A stretch of 64,000 nt of DNA from Halobacteroidaceae bacterium (lineage in GTDB: Bacteria; Bacillota; Halanaerobiia; B1SED10-174): contig PUNE01000079.1 in NCBI GenBank assembly GCA_003551665.1, forward strand, positions 150,887 through 214,886. The letters are read 5' to 3'. Position 1 is the first letter of the stretch, and each line of letters opens with the position of its first letter. The translations under genes and the position numbers were made by a program. The notes under the pieces are model-generated. The model saw nothing but the letters and a program-made list of their open reading frames with translations. It did not search any database and had not been told where the DNA came from. Shown piece after piece: positions 40,946-49,895 of the stretch.

Positions 40946-41926
40946 TTAATTCCATTCTATAACTGCAGCCGCCCAGGAAAGGCCAGCTCCAAAGCCCGAA
41001 AGCACAACAATATCTCCCTGGTTGATCCTGCCCTCTCCAACCGCTTCATAAAGAGCAAGGGGAATTGATGCTCCTGAAGTATTTCCGTATTTCTCAAGGT
41101 TCATGAAAACCTTTTCTTCGGGAAGGCCGAGCTTACGGCCTGCAGCGTCAATTATCCTTTTATTGGCCTGGTGGGGAATAAAAAGATCAATATCATCACT
41201 GGATAGTTTTGCCATGTCCAGAGCTTTTAAAGCAGCCCTCCCCATGGCCTTTACGGCAAATTTAAAAACCTGGTTTCCATCCATGCGAATATAATGAAGT
41301 CTCCGGGCAACTGTGTCCCTCGAAGCAGGTAACCGGGACCCACCAGCAGGAAGATCCAAAAAATGCCCTCCTGCTCCGTCTGACCCAAGGTCAAAACCCA
41401 GCAGGCCACCCTTTTCAACAGGTTCCAAAACACATGCTCCCGCACCATCTCCAAATAATACACAGGTGTTACGGTCTTCCCAATCAGTTATCCGGGAAAG
41501 GATTTCTGCTCCAACTACTAATACCCGGGAATAAGCACCGGAAGAAATATACTGAGCTCCCGTTACAAGTCCGTAAACAAAGCCCGAGCATCCCGCTTCA
41601 AGGTCAAAAGCAGCAGCATTTTTTGCACCCAGTTTATCCTGTAGCAGGCAGGCAGTTGCGGGAAATAACATATCGGGGGTGACTGTAGCAACTATTATCA
41701 AGTCAAGGTTTGCCGCGTCTACTCCTGCATCCTTCAGGGCATTTTCGCCTGCTTCAATACAAAGATCAAGAGTGGTTTGCTCATCTCCGGCTATTCGCCT
41801 CTCCAATATTCCAGTCCTGGTCCTTATCCATTCCTCGGTAGTATCGATCATCTTTTCCAAATCCCGATTGGTAAGAACTTTATCGGGGATGGAAATACCC
41901 AAACCACTGATTCCAGTCCGACGCAT
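40946..41926 (-). CDS. fabH: 3-oxoacyl-ACP synthase III
   Basis: 326 residues. Starts fatty-acid chains from acetyl-CoA (or branched) and malonyl-ACP. Cys in LEAGCSGFVYGL, His in FIPHQANKRIID, Asn in YGNTSGASIP form the KAS III triad. ATG at 41926 with AAGGAG 8 nt upstream. First gene of the operon, served by a consensus promoter. Plain fabH-first order, with no fapR or plsX in front. Confidence 0.95.
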   Translation of the reverse strand: MRRTGISGLGISIPDKVLTNRDLEKMIDTTEEWIRTRTGILERRIAGDEQTTLDLCIEAGENALKDAGVDAANLDLIIVATVTPDMLFPATACLLQDKLGAKNAAAFDLEAGCSGFVYGLVTGAQYISSGAYSRVLVVGAEILSRITDWEDRNTCVLFGDGAGACVLEPVEKGGLLGFDLGSDGAGGHFLDLPAGGSRLPASRDTVARRLHYIRMDGNQVFKFAVKAMGRAALKALDMAKLSSDDIDLFIPHQANKRIIDAAGRKLGLPEEKVFMNLEKYGNTSGASIPLALYEAVGEGRINQGDIVVLSGFGAGLSWAAAVIEWN

Positions 41927-41967
41927 TTTCCCATCTCCTTTTTCGTGCATTCCCGGAACATTGCCTA

Positions 41968-41996
41968 ATTATACAAATGCCATATTTTTATGTCAA
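41968..41996 (-). promoter_or_regulatory. Consensus promoter of the fab/acc operon
   Basis: On the minus strand TTGACA (41991-41996), exactly 17 bp, then TATAAT (41968-41973): a perfect sigma-A promoter, about 40 nt before the fabH ATG. I see no FapR-like palindrome over it. Confidence 0.9.
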
Positions 41997-42229
41997 CACG
42001 GCCCACAACAGCCAAAAGGGAAGAAAAAGACCAAAAATAGGATAAAACCGTTATTAAATGCATTAAACAGCCTCCCACCCGCCCCAGAAGCACCCCAGGG
42101 ACAAAAACAGGCCCCCTTCAGCCAGTTAAAGGCAGTTTAACCCTCTTCCCCCCTGTCTTTTCCTTCGAAAAAGGAGGGAAAAAATAAGTTTAATGTAATT
42201 TTTTTACTTTTTTTATTAAAAAAACCGGG
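41997..42229. other. Gene-free spacer between fabH and the transposase-like gene
   Basis: The 409-base gap (41927-42335) holds the fabH promoter, then this stretch: no ORF of note, a run of C-rich and A-rich patches, a weak imperfect hairpin near 42165-42180 (TCCTT-CGAAA-AAGGA), and strongly AT-rich sequence after 42180. I see no RNA gene or clear regulatory element in it. Confidence 0.4.
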
Positions 42230-42296
42230 TGTAGTATAAACCAAAAAAGATTATTTTCTCTCTAAATAACAATATTTTTAAAATATGTAGTATAAA
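42230..42296 (+). repeat. Direct repeat upstream of the transposase-like gene
   Basis: TGTAGTATAAA occurs at 42230-42240 and again at 42286-42296, 56 bp apart. No copy is seen beyond the gene's right end, so these are not matched IS ends; they may be regulator sites or IS-end remains. Confidence 0.45.
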
Positions 42297-42299
42297 AAA

Positions 42300-42329
42300 T
42301 TGGACTAAAAAAATTTTTTCTGGTAAAAT
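42300..42329 (+). promoter_or_regulatory. Promoter of the transposase-like gene, pointing to a leaderless mRNA
   Basis: TTGGAC (42300-42305), 18 bp, then TGG-TAAAAT, an extended -10 (42324-42329). The expected start site falls at about 42335-42337, on the ATG at 42336. There is no ribosome site, so leaderless translation is suggested. Confidence 0.5.
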
Positions 42330-42335
42330 AAAAAT

Positions 42336-43559
42336 ATGTTTATTAAAGTGACCAAAGCCGGAAAAAATCGTTATGCGCAGGTGGTTCGTTCCTTCAGGGA
42401 AAACGGAAAAATTAAACATCAGGTCCTGCTGAATCTGGGACGGGTCGATAATCTAGAAGGGGACTCTGGAATGCAACGCATGGCCGTAAAATTAATGGAT
42501 CTAGCGCAGGTAAAGGAGGTAATAGATATTAATCGCGCTGGAGATGGCCAGATCGTAAAATGGGGTGATATCGTTTACCAAAAACTTTGGGAAGAAACAA
42601 ACATTTCCGGAGCCCTTGATTGTTGTACAGCAGAAACCAAAACCTGGTTTGACTTTAAAAAAACATGCCTCTACCTGATAACCCGCTACCTCCTGACAGC
42701 TGAAGAAGACAGCTATTATTTCACGGCTGACATACCTGCCAACCAGTTTTATCGAACCCTTGATATCCTGGGAAGCAGCAGAGAAACCATTGAACAACAA
42801 CTATTCCCAGACTCACAAAAAATCCTAAAACCCGTTCTCTGCCTTTTGGTCCCGGCAACATTCAAAAACACTTCCCTGGAATCTTTAACTCAGCTGGATT
42901 ATGACTATTCCCTGCGGCGGGTCCAGGTCATGTCCATTGTTTTTACTGATTTCAATGGGAGAGTTCTTGCCCAGGAAATTTTCTCCCACAGGCGTTTCGG
43001 GAGGGCGAATCTTGTCCAGGCAGTTAAACGGGTCAGGAAAAATTTCAACATCCCTTCGCCTGTAATCGTAACGGACCAGGTATATGAAACCAGCCTCCTG
43101 CAGGATTTCCAGTATATCAGCTCTGCTCCTGTAGACACCCCTCCTTCTGAGGTAACCGGAATCCACTATGGGATCAAGACAAACATTAAGACCCTCCGTC
43201 CAGAGGATATTTTAAAAAGTTACCACCTCCTGGAATCTTACGGGGAAGACTATCAGCCCGGCAAAACCCATCCTTCTCTCCAGTGGACAGAACGGCGAAT
43301 AAGAGGTCATTTCGTCCTGTGTTTTCTTGCTGCAATACTCGGAAACAGGCTGCAAAACAAACTGGCCCGGGCTGGAAAAAAAGCCTCCCCGGCGAGAATC
43401 CGGGAGGCTTTAAATTCCCTGCAGTTTGCCCGTTTTCGGGTGGGCGATAGACCCTACCTATTGCGGGTTTCAGGCCAGGAATTCAGTCCCGAAATTTTAA
43501 AATCCCTGGGAATCTCTCCTCCCCACAGTATCATCCCTGAAGAAGACCTTACACTATAA
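42336..43559 (+). CDS. IS1634/IS4-like transposase homologue, shortened and possibly degenerate
   Basis: 407 residues. The N-terminus (MFIKVTKAGKNRYAQVVRSFRENGKIKHQVLLNLGRVDN) is the standard IS1634-type transposase opening. Then LDYDYSLRRVQVMSIVFTD, PVIVTDQVYET and WTERRIRGHFVLCFLAAIL align with the D, D and E regions. The usual protein is about 550-600 residues; the middle, between the first D and the reverse-strand insertion, is largely gone. The frame is nonetheless fully open. No ribosome site and no terminal repeats were found. It may be an inactive remnant or a gene kept for another use. Lies between fabH and a small membrane protein. Confidence 0.7.
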   Translation: MFIKVTKAGKNRYAQVVRSFRENGKIKHQVLLNLGRVDNLEGDSGMQRMAVKLMDLAQVKEVIDINRAGDGQIVKWGDIVYQKLWEETNISGALDCCTAETKTWFDFKKTCLYLITRYLLTAEEDSYYFTADIPANQFYRTLDILGSSRETIEQQLFPDSQKILKPVLCLLVPATFKNTSLESLTQLDYDYSLRRVQVMSIVFTDFNGRVLAQEIFSHRRFGRANLVQAVKRVRKNFNIPSPVIVTDQVYETSLLQDFQYISSAPVDTPPSEVTGIHYGIKTNIKTLRPEDILKSYHLLESYGEDYQPGKTHPSLQWTERRIRGHFVLCFLAAILGNRLQNKLARAGKKASPARIREALNSLQFARFRVGDRPYLLRVSGQEFSPEILKSLGISPPHSIIPEEDLTL

Positions 43560-43561
43560 GG

Positions 43562-43735
43562 TTACCAGGCGCGAGGCCAGTTGGAATATGGTTCCCAGGC
43601 CCGAACGGTTTCCTGGACTGCAACCAAATCCTTTTTCCCCGAATCAGCCATTAATAGAGGAAATCCAACAAAATTCACCGTAAGGATAACCAGAATAATA
43701 ATTAAGAGAATAGCCTTTTTAATCCTCTTGCCCAT
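43562..43735 (-). CDS. Tiny membrane protein (57 aa), unknown function
   Basis: 57 residues: MGKRIKKAILLIIILVIL (basic start, then a membrane helix or signal sequence), LTVNFVGFPLLMADSGKK, and a Trp-rich end (AWEPYSNWPRAW). The ATG overlaps the murB stop by 17 nt and has GGAGG 12 nt and GGTGAT 5 nt upstream, a credible start. It ends two bases from the transposase-like gene's stop, convergent with it. No known family recognised; coding evidence is the ribosome site, coupling to murB and a sensible membrane-protein layout. Confidence 0.55.
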   Translation of the reverse strand: MGKRIKKAILLIIILVILTVNFVGFPLLMADSGKKDLVAVQETVRAWEPYSNWPRAW

Positions 43736-44726
43736 GGATAATCACCACCTCCGGTTCGGGGATAAAACCAAATTTTTCGTTAATTTTCTCCTGGACCACA
43801 TTGATCAAATATTTTACGTCAGCAGAAGTGGCCCGGTTAAAATTGATAATAAAATTTCCATGGAATGGGGAAATTTTGGCTCCCCCTCTGGAAACGCCTT
43901 TCAAGCCAACCTGTTCAACTAAGATCCCAGTGGGAACTCCATATTCATAGTTGTTTTTGAAAACCGAACCACAGGAAGGATAGGAAAACTGTTTTTTCCC
44001 TTCTCTATCTGCAGCAATCCGCTGCAATTTTTCTTTTTGGGCGGGGGGTATTTCCGTTCGAGAATAAAGGGTTTTTCCAAAAAATTGGAAAAAGGCATCC
44101 AGGCTGGAAAGATTTAATTCTTTAACCCTTTGAACTTCTTTTTTCCACCATTCCTGCACGATTGTTCCCGTTTCTACATCAGCGCCCAGAATCACCCAGG
44201 GCCTTTCCTGGAAAATTGATTCCTTGTAGGCGAAACAACAGCCTTCCCTTTCCAATTCCTTTATTCCCGCCCCAAAATCTGTCAGGTCCAGAAAATATAC
44301 CTTCTTTAGGATTTGGCTCACTTCACCTTCATAGCAGCGAGCATTCATATAGATGCTAGCTCCCAGTGTTCCCGGAAGAAGGTGGGTAAAACTCAGGCCG
44401 GGAAACCCGGTATAGGCAAGAAATGAAAGGGGAAATCCTGCCTGCAAAAAGAGCTCTCCATTTGTTTCTGACCAGTCGACCATATTTTTCAATGAAACAA
44501 ATAAGGTATCGGGATCAGGGTTATCGGGAAAAAGAATATTGCTTCCCAGTCCGAAAAAATAAGGCCTTAGACCTGATTTCTGGCAGCAGTTAATTAAAAA
44601 ATCAAGTTCACCAAGAGACCGAGGAAGGGCTAAAAAACGGGCGTGTCCGCCAATATTATAGGAACAATATTTCGCAAGTGGTTCATTTTTTTTTATAATC
44701 CTATCCAGCCTGAGCCCGTCATCCAT
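43719..44726 (-). CDS. murB: UDP-N-acetylenolpyruvoylglucosamine reductase
   Basis: 335 residues. FAD-dependent enzyme of peptidoglycan precursor synthesis. FAD loop: FFGLGSNILFPDN; catalytic Ser in SYPSCGSVFKNN, Glu in PEPEVVIIHG near the end; AGISHL-type loop FTHLLPGTLGASIYMNA. The central VSQILKKVYFLDLTDFGAGIKELEREGCC and the insertion to residue 230 match the longer, FAD-domain-bearing type. ATG at 44726 chosen; upstream an in-frame codon at 44762 sits before the GGAAGG repeats that form the ribosome site. Upstream gene is the GGDEF protein; no mur neighbours. Confidence 0.93.
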   Translation of the reverse strand: MDDGLRLDRIIKKNEPLAKYCSYNIGGHARFLALPRSLGELDFLINCCQKSGLRPYFFGLGSNILFPDNPDPDTLFVSLKNMVDWSETNGELFLQAGFPLSFLAYTGFPGLSFTHLLPGTLGASIYMNARCYEGEVSQILKKVYFLDLTDFGAGIKELEREGCCFAYKESIFQERPWVILGADVETGTIVQEWWKKEVQRVKELNLSSLDAFFQFFGKTLYSRTEIPPAQKEKLQRIAADREGKKQFSYPSCGSVFKNNYEYGVPTGILVEQVGLKGVSRGGAKISPFHGNFIINFNRATSADVKYLINVVQEKINEKFGFIPEPEVVIIHGQED

Positions 44727-44792
44727 TTTTCTTCTTCCTTCCTTCCTTCCTTTAAAATCCACACTACCTGCTTTTTCTCTTTATGTGAAATT

Positions 44793-47396
44793 TCAACAGA
44801 ACCCAGAAAATCCCCTCCGATTTTCCATAATTTTCACAAAGGTGTTTACAATTTCAGAATCGAACTGGGTCCCGGCGTTTTCCTTTAGTTCTAAAAGGGC
44901 CTCCCTGTGGGAAATTGCTTCTTTGTAAGGACGACCATTGGTCATAACATCATAGGCATCAATTATTGCTACAATCCTTGAAATCAGGGGAATATCCCTC
45001 TTTTTTAAACCCCTGGGGTAACCCTTCCCATCCCAGCGTTCGTGGTGGGTAAGAATACCCCAGGCTATGGGTGCGAGTTCAGGGGTTCCCTCTGCAATTC
45101 TAAAACCAATTTCGGGGTGGCGTTTTACAATTTCCCATTCCTTGCTGGTTAGAGGGCCGGGCTTTTTAACTATTTCTTCTGGAATTCCAATTTTACCAAG
45201 ATCATGGAGGGTAGCAAGAAGTGCAAGTTCATCTATTTTGCTATCGTCCAGGCCCATTTCTCTGCCCAGCGCCCTGGCCATGTTTTCCATCCTCTGTGCG
45301 TGCTCCTCGGTTTCGTTACTCTTTTCAAAAAGGGTTTTTTGCAGGGCAGTAATCAGGGCACTCCGTCCACTCATAGTTTCTAAAAACTTATTTCGAGCCA
45401 TTCTTTCCTCAGCCCTGTGCAGAATTCCCTCCAGGTTCTCTTCCCCTCTATCTTTTGTTGCTACTCCCAGGGAGATGCTGGAGGGTAGATTCCTGGTTAG
45501 AATTTCCTTACCCCCGCTTTTAATTTTCTGGGTAATTTCCAGGGCTTTTTCCAAACCTGTACGCGGCAAAAGAACAGCAAATTCGTCCCCACCCCAGCGA
45601 CAGACAATATCCTCTTCCCGGACAGTTTTTTTAATCAGTTGGGCAATTTCCCTGAGCACCCTGTCCCCTTCCCGATGCCCGAAAGCATCATTTATCATCT
45701 TCAACCCATTTATGTCCCCCATAATCACACTGAGGGGATAATTTTTTTCCAGATCCATTTTTCCCAACATCTCTTCAAAAAAAGCTCTGTTATAAATACC
45801 TGTAAGGGAGTCATGAAAACTCAGGTAACGAAGCCTTTCTTCTGTCCTTTTTCTCTCAGTTATATCCCTTACAATGGATTGTAAATAGACTTCACCTCCA
45901 ATTATAACTGAGTTCAGGCTGACCTCAACATCAAAAAGTTCTCCATCCAGTTTGCGATGCTGCCATTGGAAAAACTGGGGTTCCCCCTGCAGGGCTTTTT
46001 CCACTTTTTCTCGCGATTTTTTTTCCGAATCACTGCCATCGGGTTGCCGGGCAGGAGAAATTTCTATGGGAGTTTTCCCAATTATATCTCGGGAGGTAGC
46101 CCTGAACATTTCCATAATTTTCTGGTTGCAATCAGAAAAAAACATTCCGTCCATTAACATAATACCATCATTGGCGTTTTCAAATAAAAGCCGGTACTTA
46201 GCATTACTGGCCAATAATTCATCCTGGGCAATAGCATTTTTCATAGCGTACCCGATTGGTCTCAAAAGGCCTTCAAGGTAAGGTATTTCTTCAGCATCAA
46301 AACGATCTAAACTGTCAAACCCCAGGAAAAGAAGTCCCAGGATTTCCTCTCCCGGTTTGAGGGGAATGAGTAAAAAAGGTCCCCCGGAAGAATCACCTTC
46401 CCAGGCCTTGTTTAACCACCCTAAAGAGGAATCAGGGCGGGGAATAAAAACTGTCCCAAAATCCCGTGCAGCACCTTCCCGGCTCTTTTTCTCCCACAAA
46501 TCAATAAATCTTTCTGGGGGTAATTCCTCCAATCCCCTATTGCTGACCAGATATTCCTCTGAACCCTTCAGGCAGAAGAACCCCCTTTCACCATTTACAA
46601 GTTCAAGGATGCTCCTCAGGATAAAATTGATTTTTTCCTCCAGGGAAGAATAACTTTCCAGGGAAGACATAATTTCTATTTGATTTTTCCTGTAACGTTC
46701 CGAGCGCTCTTCTTCTGTTATATCAATAACATTTACAACCCGATACTGGACCATGCCCCGATTATTTTTTATGGCTACTGCATCAACCAAAACGGGAAAA
46801 ACACTCCCATTTTTTCTCTGATGACGGGTAAAAAAACGGTGCCACCCTTTCTGGTGAACCTTTTTAACTTCCTCTTGAATGTTTTTCTGTTCCTCTGGTG
46901 CAAAAACAGTTTCAATTGATTTTCCTATAAGCTCTGCCATAGAAAAACCATGCATTTCAGCAAAGGCAGGATTTATCAGATCAAGAGTTTTTCCTTCGGG
47001 GCCACCAATGGCAACGCCCAACCGCGTATGGTAAAAAACATTATTTAACATACTTAACTCGCCGGGAATATCTAATTGCTCAAAAACCCCATGCCCGACA
47101 AAAAGCTCTTCTTTACCGTTTTTTACAGCAGTGAATTTCCAGTCCAGAAATTCTGGAACCCGTGTTTTTAAGTGGAATTCTCCGGGTCTTTTCGCCAGGG
47201 AGTTAACCCGGGAAAATACATCTTTCGGGTCTTTCACGGGAGGATCAGATTTAAAAAGGTCCCAGAAATAAAAATCTCCAGAAGGCAGGGTGGAAAACCC
47301 CAGTATTTCCTCTCCTGTTGTATTCAGGTAAAGGATTTTGCCCCTGGAATCAGTAATAACAAGGACCACATTGGGGAGGAGGTTTTTTCGGATCAT
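44793..47396 (-). CDS. PAS-PAS-GAF-PAS-GGDEF-HD-GYP signalling protein
   Basis: 867 residues; both makes and breaks cyclic di-GMP. Order: PAS-like sensor (1-100, LVITDSRGKILYLN), second PAS (about 115-230), GAF-like region (about 240-390), third PAS (about 400-520, ending DITERKR), GGDEF domain (about 525-690) with WGGDEFAVLLP and an inhibitory RxxD site (REED five residues earlier), and HD-GYP (about 695-867) with HDLGKIGIP and HHERWDGKGYP. All catalytic motifs are intact. No membrane helix, so cytoplasmic sensing. ATG at 47396 with GGGAGGG 6 nt upstream. Monocistronic. Confidence 0.92.
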   Translation of the reverse strand: MIRKNLLPNVVLVITDSRGKILYLNTTGEEILGFSTLPSGDFYFWDLFKSDPPVKDPKDVFSRVNSLAKRPGEFHLKTRVPEFLDWKFTAVKNGKEELFVGHGVFEQLDIPGELSMLNNVFYHTRLGVAIGGPEGKTLDLINPAFAEMHGFSMAELIGKSIETVFAPEEQKNIQEEVKKVHQKGWHRFFTRHQRKNGSVFPVLVDAVAIKNNRGMVQYRVVNVIDITEEERSERYRKNQIEIMSSLESYSSLEEKINFILRSILELVNGERGFFCLKGSEEYLVSNRGLEELPPERFIDLWEKKSREGAARDFGTVFIPRPDSSLGWLNKAWEGDSSGGPFLLIPLKPGEEILGLLFLGFDSLDRFDAEEIPYLEGLLRPIGYAMKNAIAQDELLASNAKYRLLFENANDGIMLMDGMFFSDCNQKIMEMFRATSRDIIGKTPIEISPARQPDGSDSEKKSREKVEKALQGEPQFFQWQHRKLDGELFDVEVSLNSVIIGGEVYLQSIVRDITERKRTEERLRYLSFHDSLTGIYNRAFFEEMLGKMDLEKNYPLSVIMGDINGLKMINDAFGHREGDRVLREIAQLIKKTVREEDIVCRWGGDEFAVLLPRTGLEKALEITQKIKSGGKEILTRNLPSSISLGVATKDRGEENLEGILHRAEERMARNKFLETMSGRSALITALQKTLFEKSNETEEHAQRMENMARALGREMGLDDSKIDELALLATLHDLGKIGIPEEIVKKPGPLTSKEWEIVKRHPEIGFRIAEGTPELAPIAWGILTHHERWDGKGYPRGLKKRDIPLISRIVAIIDAYDVMTNGRPYKEAISHREALLELKENAGTQFDSEIVNTFVKIMENRRGFSGFC

Positions 47397-47501
47397 AAGC
47401 AACCCTCCCGGGAAATTACTTATTTTTATTATTTCGACAGAATTGAATTTAACCCTTTAAAACTATAGGATAAAATCCTTTTTTTGCTTATTCTCCAAAA
47501 G

Positions 47502-47534
47502 AAAAAAGCCCCCGGAAACCCGGAGGCCTTTTTC
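47502..47534 (-). terminator. Terminator of the fdh-rnf operon
   Basis: GCCTCCGG-GTTT-CCGGGGGC stem on the minus strand, then six T, 20 nt past the rnfD stop. It closes fdhE-fdhA-fdhB-rnfC-rnfD and leaves no room for rnfG, E, A or B. Confidence 0.9.
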
Positions 47535-47555
47535 AAACCTTCCTTTCCCTTTTCC

Positions 47556-48533
47556 CTAGTTTTCTCCAGAAGAAACGGGAACCGCTTTTCTAACCTTTCC
47601 AAACTGCGCCCTTGCTGTCATATTTTCAATCATGGGAACAAATCCATTCATTATCAGAATGGCAAAGGCTACCCCTTCTGTTGGAGCAAGGCCAACCCGG
47701 AAAAGGATAACAAGGAAACCAATTGCTATACCAAAGATTACCTTCCCTTTATTGGTAAAGGGACTGGTAACCCAGTCAGTAGCCATGAAAAATGCTCCAA
47801 GGGCCAGGCTGCCTACAAGCAGGTGGTGTAGGGGGTTTTCACCCAGGAAGAAGGTTAAAACCACAACTGTTCCAAGGATAGAAACTGGAATCCGCCAACC
47901 GATATGACCTTTGTAGAAAAGATAGGCCGCACCCACGAGCAGGAAAAACGGTGAAGTTTCTCCAAGGGCTCCTCCAGGGAAGGCGAAAAATAATTCTCCG
48001 TAGCCCGGCATTTCCATTCCCTGATGCAACATGGCCAGCGGTGTTGCCTGGGTAATAACATCGATCCTGCCCAGGTTAAGGTACAGAGCAGAGAATTGCT
48101 GGTCAACAAAAGCAATTATTGGGGCCAGAATAATCAGGGAAACCCGACCAAAAAGAGCCGGATTAAAGCGATTTCGACCCAGTCCACCCATCAATTCTTT
48201 GGCCACACCAACACCGATGAAAGTGGCAATTGCTGCCTTCCACCAGGGAGTTGTAGCTGGGAATAAAAGGGCAACGAATAGCCCGGTTACCAAAGCGCTC
48301 CAGTCATGTAATGTAGGTTCTTTTTTTAGCATTTTCCGAAATAAAATTTCGGTCAGCACTGCGGTAACAAGGCACACTCCAATTAGAAACACTGCATACC
48401 ACTGGAAGAAATATATTGACACCAGCGAGACAGGGATTAATGCCACGAAAACATCCCGCATGGCTTTCCCTACCGTCCCTTCATCCCTGAGGTGGGGAGC
48501 GGAGGAAACAACCAGCTTTTTCTTTTCATTCAT
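47556..48533 (-). CDS. rnfD: RnfD-type membrane flavoprotein
   Basis: 325 residues, about nine to ten membrane helices. Opens MNEKKKLVVSSAPHLRDEGT, typical of RnfD. The VITQATPLAML segment holds the Thr that takes covalent FMN in RnfD/NqrB. Also LMGGLGRNRFNPALFGRV, ATDWVTSPFTNKGK and NGFVPMIEN, all family hallmarks. In Rnf it carries electrons through the membrane between outer FMN and inner clusters. AAGGAGG precedes the ATG by 10 nt, 21 nt after rnfC. Here it is last in a formate dehydrogenase operon, with no other rnf gene. Confidence 0.93.
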   Translation of the reverse strand: MNEKKKLVVSSAPHLRDEGTVGKAMRDVFVALIPVSLVSIYFFQWYAVFLIGVCLVTAVLTEILFRKMLKKEPTLHDWSALVTGLFVALLFPATTPWWKAAIATFIGVGVAKELMGGLGRNRFNPALFGRVSLIILAPIIAFVDQQFSALYLNLGRIDVITQATPLAMLHQGMEMPGYGELFFAFPGGALGETSPFFLLVGAAYLFYKGHIGWRIPVSILGTVVVLTFFLGENPLHHLLVGSLALGAFFMATDWVTSPFTNKGKVIFGIAIGFLVILFRVGLAPTEGVAFAILIMNGFVPMIENMTARAQFGKVRKAVPVSSGEN

Positions 48534-48554
48534 ATCAATTTACCTCCTTCCCCT

Positions 48555-49877
48555 TTATTCTTTCCTGCTGTTCTGCAGTTTTTGGATTTGGGGTTTTGCC
48601 TGCTGTACAAATTTTACTATCGGCCTCTGCGAGGGACAGACGTAGGCACAGATCCCGCACTCAATACAGTCCATGGTATTCCACTTTTCTGCTTCCTGAT
48701 AAAGCCCCGCTTCGCCATAGATACTGATCTGGTTGGGATAAAGAAGCATTGGACAGCTATCAACACATTTGCAGCACCTTACACATTCGCTATACTCCAG
48801 CTCGCCAAAAGCCATTTTGGGAGGAAGAACTGTAATTCCGGTAATCCCCTTCACCACCGGAACCGATAGATCACTCTGGGCAACCCCGGTCATGGGACCT
48901 CCCATAACAACCTTCGCGGGTTCTTCTTTAATACCACCGCATTCGTTCAGGAGGTGTTCTAAGGGGGTACCTATTTTTACCAGCAGATTCCCTGGCTGGG
49001 CAATGTTCTGCCCTGTTACAGTTACAACCCTTTCAATAAGGGGTTTTTGGAACCTGACAGCCTCATAAACCGCAACTGCAGTACCCACGTTCTGAACCAG
49101 AGCTCCCACCTCGAAGGGCAACCCTCCCGGGGGAACTTCCCTGTCAAGAATTGCTTTGATCAGCTGTTTTTCTGCTCCCTGGGGATATTTGGTAGGGGTT
49201 TTCATGATTATGATATTGGGATCATCGTTCTTTTCTTTCAGGGCATTAATTGCATCCGGCTTGTTATCTTCAACAGCGATATATGCTTTTTCCACTCCCA
49301 GGACTTTTTGCAGCAATTTAGTTCCCTTTAATAATTCCTCGGTTTTTTCCAGCATGATCCGATGATCACAGGTAAGATAGGGTTCACATTCACAACCATT
49401 CAGGATCAGGGCATCAACTTTCTTGTCCGGGGGAGGCTGGATTTTAACTACCGTTGGAAATGCAGCTCCACCCATGCCCACTATGCCTGCTTCTTTTACT
49501 GCATTGATTATTTCTTCAGGACTGGCTTTTTCCACGTCGTTATCAGCATAGTCAACACTTTCCTGATGGTCATCAACTTCAATGACAATGCATTCAACCA
49601 TTTGCCCTGAATGGATTGGCCTTTTTTCAATTGCCTTTACTTTCCCGGAAAGACTGGCATGAACTGGAGCGCAGACAAAACTCTCTGCTTCTCCAATTTT
49701 TTGTCCGGCTTTTACCCGGTCTCCGACTTTAACCAGCGGCTGGCAGGGTGCACCAATATGCTGGGAAAGGGGAATAATTATCTCTTCGGGTAGGGAAGCC
49801 ACCTTTATGGGCTGCTTTTCAGAAAAGCTTTTATAATGGGGAACATTTAATCCCCCAAGAAATGTTTTAACTTCCAT
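48555..49877 (-). CDS. rnfC: RnfC-type NADH/FMN and iron-sulfur subunit
   Basis: 440 residues. Order: N-terminal barrel-sandwich (VKVGDRVKAGQKIGEAE, 60-110), NAD/FMN-binding Rossmann part (MGGAAFPTVVKIQPP, LNGCECEPYLTCDH), SLBB region, and two [4Fe-4S] sets CVRCCKCVDSCP and CIECGICAYVCP. In Rnf it is the cytoplasmic NADH-reacting subunit. GGGAGG about 9 nt before the ATG. Between fdhB and rnfD, 18 and 21 nt away, so it is cotranscribed with formate dehydrogenase. That placement suggests NAD+ as the operon's electron sink or source. Confidence 0.94.
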   Translation of the reverse strand: MEVKTFLGGLNVPHYKSFSEKQPIKVASLPEEIIIPLSQHIGAPCQPLVKVGDRVKAGQKIGEAESFVCAPVHASLSGKVKAIEKRPIHSGQMVECIVIEVDDHQESVDYADNDVEKASPEEIINAVKEAGIVGMGGAAFPTVVKIQPPPDKKVDALILNGCECEPYLTCDHRIMLEKTEELLKGTKLLQKVLGVEKAYIAVEDNKPDAINALKEKNDDPNIIIMKTPTKYPQGAEKQLIKAILDREVPPGGLPFEVGALVQNVGTAVAVYEAVRFQKPLIERVVTVTGQNIAQPGNLLVKIGTPLEHLLNECGGIKEEPAKVVMGGPMTGVAQSDLSVPVVKGITGITVLPPKMAFGELEYSECVRCCKCVDSCPMLLYPNQISIYGEAGLYQEAEKWNTMDCIECGICAYVCPSQRPIVKFVQQAKPQIQKLQNSRKE

Positions 49878-49895
49878 TTGCTTTCACCTCCCCTT

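Noticed and set aside
42230..43600. Complete IS1634-family insertion sequence
   Set aside because: No matching inverted repeats at both sides and no target-site duplication were found; the direct repeat is on one side only.
45067..45741. 224-residue open frame opposite the GGDEF protein
   Set aside because: Antisense shadow; Ser/Arg-rich, no start signal.
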